Below are positions 55,779 through 64,000 of a stretch of DNA of 64,000 nt, in pieces (within the stretch, counting starts at the first letter, position 1; each line of letters opens with the position of its first letter). Source of the stretch: Spinacia oleracea (lineage: Eukaryota; Streptophyta; Magnoliopsida; Caryophyllales; Amaranthaceae); the NCBI RefSeq assembly GCF_020520425.1, contig NC_079492.1, positions 114,611,157 to 114,675,156 on the forward strand. The letters are read 5' to 3'. The notes under the pieces are model-generated. The model was given only the letters and a program-made list of their open reading frames with translations, was not told the origin of the DNA and did not search any database. The translations under genes and the position numbers were made by a program.

Positions 55779-57919
55779 TGTAGGGGGTTTTTTTTGTACC
55801 TTTTTTCCCTACGGGGTTTTGAAAGATTTTGAATTTCGAAGGAGTCGCCACCAAACAATTTTTAAGGGTCCGGTTTGGAAAGACCAAAGTTGATTCTTTG
55901 TGGATAAGGCATTGAATCTTAGAAACGGATGGGTGAGATCCGGGCAAGGGAACGAGATGCTTATTTTGCGAGCTTTAGAAATACATTCGAGTGCAAGACA
56001 ATGATTGTTTTCGGATAACCCTAATCATGACACTAGGTTGGTTTGAACATGCATTTAGGACATGGAAATTTCTACTTGTATGTGATCACTTTGCTTTAAA
56101 GTTAATTAAAGGAACCTAAGGCCAGTTTGTCTAAGAATTATCTTCGTTAAGCGTGATGTGACATTTTGTATGTTGTTGAATTTAGCATGTGAGGTGATGA
56201 AAGCAATAAACAAGTAAAGCATCATCACAATAAGTAAAGGAATTATTGAAAGTGCGTACAAAACCACATCACCTTAAAATAAGGTGAGTAAAGAGTGCGG
56301 AATTGAAATTTCGAGAACAAAGGTGCGATATTGAAATGTGCGATATTGAAATGCGTTATTGAAATCGTGGAATTGAAATTGTATTATTGCATTTGAGATC
56401 TGAACGCCAAACGACTACTTAATAATAAGTGCGCCCGACACGAATTCAATTCTAAAAATCTCAACTTTAAGATGAGTTGCTCATCATAAAGCATCTTTGA
56501 TTTTGGTTATTGAAATAGAACTTGAATATTGAACTTGAAATAGAACTTGAATATTGAACTTTGAATATTGAAATTAGGAGTCTTGAATCTCAAATATTAG
56601 ACCTTTTAATGTTAAAAAGGCCTCATCTTTAATGTTAAAAATTCCCTCCCTAGCTGCGCCCGAACCGAACAAGAACAAGTCTTTAGGACTCCAAGTGTCG
56701 TCCCTCCGTAGATAGTCCACAGCACGTCCGGATCCGCCTTAAGCTTGACCAACTAGAACCGCCCTTAAGGTTGCTTAGGAATTTCGGTTATTTAGGTGCA
56801 AGTGTATGGCTGATTTTTCTTCAAAATCTTACCTTTAGAATACTTCAATTTTATCTATAAATTATGACCCTAGGCACCTATTTATAGAGGTATGGAAAAG
56901 GAACTGGAATCCTACTAGGATACGAATTAATTAAACTAGAATCCTAGTAGAACTCTTATTTAATTAATTTATCCTTTTAGGATTAGGAATTTAATCATAT
57001 ATTGAATCCTGATAGCTTTAGGATTCGTATAGCACGTACACGAGCATCGCACGAGCACCGCACACTCGCGCAGGCCTTGCGGCCCACGCTGAGCGCACAG
57101 CGCTCGGCCCATGCTGCTGCATGTGTCCGCGCGCGCCCAAGGCCTTGGCTGGGCCTGGCCTTGCGCTGGGCCTGGTCGAGGCTTGGCGTGTGTTGGTGAT
57201 GCGTGTGGCTTGCTGGGCGATGGCCTGGCTTCGTGCTGGGCCTTCGTCTAGCGAGCCTCGTCCGATGCAAATTCGTATGATACGCTTCCGATTAAATTTC
57301 CGATTCCGGAAATCATTTCCGATACGAACAATATTTAATATTTCCGATTCCGGAATTAATTTCTGTTTCGAACAAATATTTAATATTTCCGTTTCCGGAA
57401 TTATTTTCCGATTCCGATAATATTTCCGATTCTGACAATATTTCCGTTTCCGGCAATATTTCCGATTCCGGCAATATTTCCATTTCCATTAATATTTTCC
57501 GATACGTACCATGTTTCCGTTTCCGACAACATTTACGACTTGGATAATATTTATATTTCCGATACGATCCATATTTCCGTTTCCGGTAATATCATCGTTT
57601 CCGGAGTATTCATTTCTTGCTTGTGACGATCTCAGCTCCCACTGAAACCATGATCCGTCGATTCCGAATATCCATAGATGGAGTATTTAATGCCATTAAA
57701 TACTTGATCCGTTTACGTACTATTTGTGTGACCCAACGGGTTCAGTCAAGTGTAAGTTGTGGATTAATATAATTAATTCCACTTGAACTGAAGCGGCCTC
57801 TAGCTAGGCATTCAGCTCACTTGATCTTACTGAATTATTAACTTGTTAATTAATACTGAACCGCATTTATTAGACTTAATATTATATGCATACTTGGACC
57901 AAGGGCACTATTTCCTTCA
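55779..57919 (-). repeat. 3' LTR of the Angela-type copia element
   Basis: On the minus strand it begins TGAAGGAAATAGTGCCC next to the polypurine tract AAGTGGGAGA and ends ...AAACCCCCTACA, about 2.14 kb. A TATAAATA element lies at 56886-56879 on the minus strand. The region holds a GC-rich block (57030-57260) and a TTTCCGATTCCGG repeat block (57275-57600). The 2-kb LTR length fits the Angela lineage. The partner LTR is outside the window. Confidence 0.8.
57270..57605. repeat. TTTCCG-rich short repeat block
   Basis: About 20 loose copies of an ATATTTCCGATTCCG-like unit run in tandem within the LTR, after a GC-rich block with many GCGCACGC-type words. Confidence 0.8.
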
Positions 57920-58774
57920 GTCTCCCACTTGTCCTTAGGGACAAGTTTACCTAATTCCTTTGTCGCTCGATGCTTGCTCTTGAACATAAGGTAAGAGTTG
58001 TCATCCTTATTATGTCCAGAGGTGTTTCTCGGTTTCAGAGTTCAACTGATCAAATAAACAGATAATCATAGCCTATGATTCATCCGAGCACGGCCATGCA
58101 TTTTACAGTTTCTAGCTCTCCGAGTGGCCTTGTACAACTTTTAAGCATCTCATCCCGATTTATGGGAGGACAATCCCAATCTTGCGATCTTGAGATTAGA
58201 CTTGGTTTGATAGGTGATTACCTGAGCGTTTCCTTTATAGCCTCCTTTTACGGTGCGACGGTTGGTCAACGTCAAAGCAACCAGTTCTCAAACAAGTAAT
58301 CTCAAATCACTCAGGTATTGAGGATTTAGTGTCTAATTAATGAAATTTACTTATGACAGATTTTCATCTCTTACAGTAAAGTTTCATAGGTCTGTCCGAT
58401 ACTAGTCTTTCCAAAGTAAGTATCTATGCAAATGATTATGACATTGTCATGTCCACATAGTTCAAGAAACAGAACTACTAGTCATCTTGCATTCTAGTCG
58501 TCTAACGTTTTCTATGCGTCCAATTTTTATAGAAAACTCCGACCAGGGACCATTTTCAACTTTTGACATTCAAGTTCACTTGATAGACATTTCTTAGTCA
58601 CAGGACTGGTCCTGACAGTCTATCTTGAATATATTGTCAAATTGAAGGGACTCATCATTTAATAAACCACAAATTAAATGGAAAAATGAATTCTATTCAT
58701 TTATTGTGAATAATTAACCAATAATGTTTTACAAAGAATTATACTCTAAAACTTTAAAACATTAAATAAGGACA

Positions 58775-61700
58775 TCAAAGCCATTCTCCAATATGCTTGA
58801 TTCCCATAGCTGCAGTGTGCGAGTTGTGCTTCGCCTGCGGAAGAGGTTTAGTCAATGGATCTGATATGTTGTCATCAGTTCCAATCTTGCTTATCTCGAC
58901 TTCTTTTCTTTCAACGAACTCTCGTAGAAGGTGAAATCTACGAAGTACATGCTTGACTCTTTGGTGGTGTCTAGGCTCCTTTGCCTGTGCAATAGCTCCG
59001 TTATTATCACAATACAGGGCTATTGGTCCTTTAATGGAGGGGAATACACCAAGTTCACCTATGAACTTCCTTAGCCATATAGCTTCCTTTGCTGCTTCAT
59101 GTGCAGCAATGTACTCCGCTTCAGTTGTAGAATCCGCAATGGTGCTTTGCTTAGCACTTTTCCAGCTTACTGCACCTCCGTTGAGGCAGAAGACAAACCC
59201 AGACTGTGATCTGAAATCATCTTTGTCGGTTTGGAAACTTGCATCCGTATAGCCTTTAACAATTAATTCATCATCTCCACCATAGACCAGGAAGTCATCT
59301 TTGTGCCTTTTCAGGTACTTCAGAATATTCTTGGCAGCAGTCCAATGTGCCTCTCCTGGGTCTGACTGGTATCTGCTCGTATCACTGAGTGCGTACGCAA
59401 CATCCGGGCGTGTACATATCATAGCATACATTATTGAACCAATCAATGATGCATATGGAATCCCATTCATTCGTCTACGCTCATCAAGTGTTTTTGGGAA
59501 CTAAGTCTTGCTTAGAGTTATTCCATGAGACATGGGTAGGTAGCCTCGCTTGGAGTCTGCCATCTTGAACCTATCAAGCACCTTATTGATATAAGTGCTT
59601 TGACTAAGTCCAATCATCCTTTTAGATCTATCTCTGTAAATCTTGATGCCCAATATGTACTGTGCTTCTCCTAGATCCTTCATCGAAAAACATTTCCCAA
59701 GCCAAATCTTGACAGAGTTCAACATAGGAATGTCATTTCCGATAAGTAATATGTCATCGACATATAATACTAGGAAAGCAATTTTTCTCCCACTGACCTT
59801 CTTGTATACACAAGATTCGTCTGCGTTCTTGATGAAACCAAAGTCACTGACTGCTTCATCAAAACGTATATTCCAGCTCCTGGATGCCTGCTTCAATCCG
59901 TAGATTATTTCTTTAGCTTGCATACCTTTTAGCATTCTTTGGATCCTCAAAACCCTCAGGCTGTGTCATAAACACAGTTTCTGTTAAAATGCCGTTTAAG
60001 AAAGCGGTTTTGACATCCATCTGCCATATTTCGTAATCGTAATATGCAGCGATTGCTAACATTATCCGAATAGACTTTAGCATTGCAACTGGTGAAAAGG
60101 TTTTATCGTAATCCACACCGTGGACTTGCCTGTAACCTTTTGCAACCAATCTAGCTTTGAAAACTTTAAGTTTCCCATCCTTGTCCTTTTTCAGTTTGAA
60201 AACCCATTTGCTTCCAATGGCTTGGTAGCCATCTGGCAAATCGACCAAATCCCATACTTGGTTTTCAAACATGGAGTCTAATTCAGATTGCATGGCTTCA
60301 TGCCATTGCTTGGAGCTAGGTCTCGTCATAGCTTGTTTGTAAGTCGCAAGTTCATCACTTTCAAGTAATAGAACGTCATAGCTCTCGTTCGTCAAAATAC
60401 CTAAGTACCTTTCCGGTTGAGATCTATATCTCTGCGATCTACACGGGGTTACATCTCTAGATTGACCATGATTTTCACCAGATACTTCTAAAGATCTCTG
60501 AGTTTCATCTTGAATGTCATCTTGATCATTCTCTAGAGTTTGTTGTTCAACTCGAATTTCTTCGAGGTCTACTTTTCTCCCACTTGTCATTTTGGAAATG
60601 TGATCCTTTTCCAAAAAGATACTATCTCGAGCAAAAAACACCTTGTTCTCAGATGTATTGTAGAAGTAATACCCCTTTGTTTCCTTTGGATAGCCCACAA
60701 GGATACATTTGTCAGATTTTGGATGAAGTTTGTCTGAAATTAATCGTTTGACGTATACTTCACATCCCCAAATCTTAAGAAAAGATACTTTTGGAGGCGT
60801 TCCAAACCATAACTCATATGGAGTCTTTTCAACAGCTTTAGACGGAGCTCTATTTATAGTGAGTGCAGCTGTATTTAGTGCATGTCCCCAAAATTCTATT
60901 GGAAGTTCGGCCTGACCCATCATTGACCTAACCATGTCTAGCAAGGTTTTGTTCCTCCATTCCGACACACCGTTCCATTGTGGTGTTCCAGGAGTAGTCA
61001 ATTCTAATAGAATTCCACATTCTTTCAGATGGTCATCAAATTCATAGCTCAGATATTCACCGCCTCTATCAGACCGCAGTGCCTTAATCTTCTTGCCTAA
61101 TTGATTCTCTACTTCACTCTGAAATTCCTTGAATTTATCAACGGATTCAGACTTATGCTTCATTAGGTAGACATAACCATATCTACTGAAGTCATCAGTG
61201 AAAGTGATAAAGTAGCTGAAACCACCACTAGCATTTGTACTCATTGGTCCACATACATCTGTATGGATTAAACCCAATAGTTCAGTTGCTCTTTCTCCAA
61301 CTTTAGAGAAAGGTTGCTTCGTCATTTTGCCAAGTAAACATGATTCGCACTTACCATAATCCTCTAAGTCAAATGGTTCTAGAATTCCTTCCTTTTGAAG
61401 TCTTTCCATGCGTTTCAAGTTAATATGGCCTAATCAACAATGCCACAGATAGGTGAGATCCGAATCATCCTTTTTGGCCTTTTTGGTATTTATGTTATAA
61501 ACTTGTTTGTCGTGATCTAATAAATAAAGTCCATTGACTAATCTAGCAGATCCATAAAACATCTCTTTAAAATAAAACGAACAACTATTGTCTTTTATTA
61601 AAAAGGAAAATCCCTTAGCATCTAAGCAAGAAACAGAAATGATGTTTTTAGTAAGGCTTGGAACATGGAAACACTCTTCCAGTTCCAAAACTAGCCCAGA

Positions 61701-62738
61701 GGGCAACGACAAATAATAAATTCCTACAGCTAATGCAGCAATCCGTGCTCCATTTCCCACTCGTAGGTCGACTTCACCCTTGCTTAACTTTCTACTTCTT
61801 CTTAGTCCCTGAGAATTGGAACATAAGTGTGAGCCACAACCTGTATCTAATACCCAAGAAGTTGAATTAACAAGTGTACAGTCTATAACAAAAATACCTG
61901 AAGATGGAACGACTGTTCCGTTCTTCTGATCTTCCTTTAGCTTCAAGCAATCTCTCTTCCAATGCCCCTTCTTTTTGCAGTAGAAGCATTGGGATTCAGA
62001 AGTGGGTTGACTGACCTTCCTCTTTTCAGATTTGGCGCCAGTTTGCTTAGTTGGGCTGGCCTTGTTGCCACCTTTCTTAGCATTCCTCTTCTTTCCAGAT
62101 TTCTTGAACTTGCCCCCACGCACCATAAGCACATCTTGCTTATCACTTTTGAGCGTCTTTTCAGCGGTCTTCATCATACCGTGAAGCTCAGTGAGCGTTT
62201 TGTCCAGACTATTCATACTGTAGTTCAGTTTGAACTGATCATACCCGTTATGAAGAGAATGGAGGATGGTGTCTACAGCCATTTCCTGAGAGAATTGTTG
62301 ATCCAGCCGACTCATATTCTCAATGAGTCCAATCATTTTGAGAACATGTGGACTTACGGGCTCGCCTTTCTTGAGCTTGGTCTCTAGAATTTTCCTATGA
62401 GTCTCGAATCTTTCGACCCGAGCCAGATCTTGGAACATGTTCTTTAACTCACTGATGATCGTGAAAGCATCTGAGTTGATCAACGTTTTCTGTAGATCTG
62501 CACTCATGGTTGCAAGCATTAGACATTTCACATCCTTGTTGACATCAATCCAACGATTGAGGGATGCCTGAGTGACCCCTTCGCCTGCGGCTTCGGGCAT
62601 CGCCTCTTCCAGGACATACTCCTTTTCTTCCTGCATAAGAACTATTTGCAAGTTCCTTTGCCAGTCAAGGAAGTTTTTCCCGCTCAACTTCTCCTTTTCG
62701 AGAATTGATCGAATGTTGAATGAATTGTTGTTTGCCAT
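58775..62738 (-). pseudogene. Angela-type Ty1/copia polyprotein, broken
   Basis: The minus-strand start is the ATG 62738 (MANNNSFNIRSILEKEKLSG). Gag (NFLDWQRNLQIVL), a CCHC knuckle (CFYCKKKGHWKRDC), protease WVLDTGCGSHLC and pre-integrase follow. A TGA at 61434-61436 interrupts the pre-integrase. Integrase (IHTDVCGPM, LRSDRGGEY, NGVSEWRN) and RT run from 61418. A frameshift near 59935 separates the RT halves, and the second half has intact YVDDILLIGND. A TAG at 59501-59503 precedes RNase H (DASFQTDKDD, TEAEYIAAHEAAKE), which ends at 58775. Two stops and a frameshift make it inactive. It belongs to the Angela/Tork side of copia by its gag and long LTR. Confidence 0.9.
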
Positions 62739-64000
62739 AATTAAAACTACAATTGAAAAGAATAAACAAATAAATAACCATTCATAGTTTCTCTTAATAA
62801 ACTTAAATTCTAGCATACATGCATAATTCAATGTTCATTAAGCATTTTATTCAAGTTATGTGTTACGGCAGGTGTGAATAAAATGATTCCAAGACCCTAA
62901 AATCCATTGAAGAATTAAGCACATTATGTATTTAGACTCAATTCTAAAATCTTTTAGGTAAGCAAAAGCCTTTTGCTAATAGTCTAGAAACTACTCTTGG
63001 TTGATAGGTACGTCTAAGAACTTATTAGGTAAACCTATCGATTTTGCCACGACATAAAAGGACTCCTTACTTATATCGTTGAGTTTCACCAAAACTAACA
63101 TGTACTCACAATTATTTGTGTACCTTACCCCTTTAGTATCGATAAGTAACACCTCGCTATGGCGGAAAACTATTACTAAGATCGATGGAAAAGGATATCC
63201 AAGTAAGTGTATATTTTGGCATGGCACCTTTTAACTCAATTTTTAAGTTTGGAACTTAAGGCTCTTACTATGTTGGTTAGATTTTAAGTGAACTAAAATC
63301 CTTAATCATGCAACATAATCAAGCTTTGATCTCATGCATATTTAAGACATTAAAACATGCATAAGATAAATGTGATCTAGTATGGCCCGACTTCATCTTG
63401 AAGCTTCAACTTCAAAGTCCGTCTTGAAAATCTCCGTGGGAGGCGCCATTTTCTTCAAATAGGATAAGCTATAATTAAACTAATTACAACTATTTGATGG
63501 TACGCAGACCATATTTGAATTGAAAAAATTTTTTGGTACTTTAGACCAATTACATTCAAATTAATGGTACGCAGACCATATTTTCTATCCTATTTGGGTC
63601 ATACTAGTCACTTCATAACCTGCAAAACAGTACATATACAATATATACCATTCACCCATTCACTATCATGAATGGCCCACATAGCTGATTATTAGTAAAA
63701 CACGTTATGCATCACATAAATATTTGCAGCAATTAATTAAGGGCACCAATAATCTACCAATTATTCAGTCCTTATTAATTCTAATCAAGTTGTTTAACCT
63801 TAAAGGATTTGTAGACCTAATCAAGAGTTTATGACTAAAATTGCTCCCACTTAAACTAATAAATTCATATGCTTTACTAATTTTAAACATAAAAATGTAT
63901 TTCTAGTCTAACCGGAAACATACAAATTTAATTAAAATTTAAAGCTCATATAAATTTATAATTGAATCCACTTATTTAATTTATTTTCAGTCGAATTTAA
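62739..64000 (-). mobile_element. Leader of the Angela-type element, continuing beyond the window
   Basis: No host gene is seen. The sequence ATGGTACGCAGACCATATTT occurs twice (about 63499 and 63563). The primer site and 5' LTR are not reached, so the element extends past 64000, or its left part is disrupted. Confidence 0.5.

Noticed and set aside
57002..57270. GC-rich open frames on both strands.
   Set aside because: They lie inside the Angela LTR; absence of stops follows from GC richness, and the residues are low complexity (Arg/Ala/His).

Overview
The window is nuclear DNA of a flowering plant, almost certainly a eudicot. It has small multi-exon genes with GT-AG introns, the plant-type GILT/OSH1 thiol reductase family, Ty1/copia and Ty3/gypsy Tat-type retrotransposons with initiator-tRNA-Met primer sites, and Stowaway, PIF/Harbinger, hAT and Mutator-like elements. 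A Caryophyllales source (spinach/beet/goosefoot relatives) is only an impression. No rRNA, tRNA, CRISPR array or organellar gene was found.

Layout. 1-612 is a degenerate tandem array. 1524-2301 holds the last three exons of a cinnamoyl-CoA-reductase-like gene whose 5' half is absent and whose catalytic Tyr is His. The host content is then a tandem family of four GILT-like genes, all on the + strand and all with the same five-exon, phase-0 structure: GILT-1 (3589-5490), GILT-2 (6586-7995), GILT-3 (30693-32274) and GILT-4 (34863-53325). GILT-1 and GILT-2 are adjacent. About 21 kb of nested retrotransposons separates GILT-2 from GILT-3. Intron 2 of GILT-4 has grown to 16.4 kb with further transposons, yet its five exons still join into one open 253-codon frame. 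Two copies keep the CXXC active site (GILT-2, GILT-3) and two carry CXXS (GILT-1, GILT-4).

The nest between GILT-2 and GILT-3 is: a truncated Stowaway element; Copia-A (8821-13225, +); the 3' part of Copia-B (13226-14212, -); a 5'-truncated Tat-type Ty3/gypsy element (14213-25486, +); a second copy of the Copia-A LTR end; and Copia-B (to 30071, -). A 1,230-bp segment made of Copia-A LTR plus Copia-B is present on both sides of the Tat element with about one difference, which points to a recent duplication (or an assembly duplication). Between its integrase and its 3' LTR the Tat element carries two tandem-repeat arrays and a spliced antisense gene of four exons (792 codons).

Intron 2 of GILT-4 contains, in order: an LTR fragment; Copia-C (35927-40197, TSD CAATT, gag missing and RT motif mutated); decayed Copia-D interrupted by an 812-bp hAT element; a gag fragment (Copia-E); decayed Copia-F interrupted by a 599-bp Mutator-like element and by two nested Mutator-like elements; and two MITEs. 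After GILT-4 come a 234-bp tandem duplication and a weak possible gene fragment. An Angela-type copia element on the minus strand then runs off the right edge (3' LTR 55779-57919, broken polyprotein 58775-62738, leader beyond).

How the parts fit: the GILT genes presumably encode secretory or vacuolar thiol oxidoreductases that arose by tandem duplication. They share promoter TATA elements, intron positions and tails. Transposons have spread them apart and altered promoters, introns and 3' ends, mostly without breaking the coding exons. Every retrotransposon polyprotein seen is disabled, except that the Copia-B frame is open but truncated. The items most worth follow-up are the 18.5-kb GILT-4 gene, the CXXC/CXXS split, the spliced antisense gene in the Tat element, and the 1,230-bp duplication around that element.
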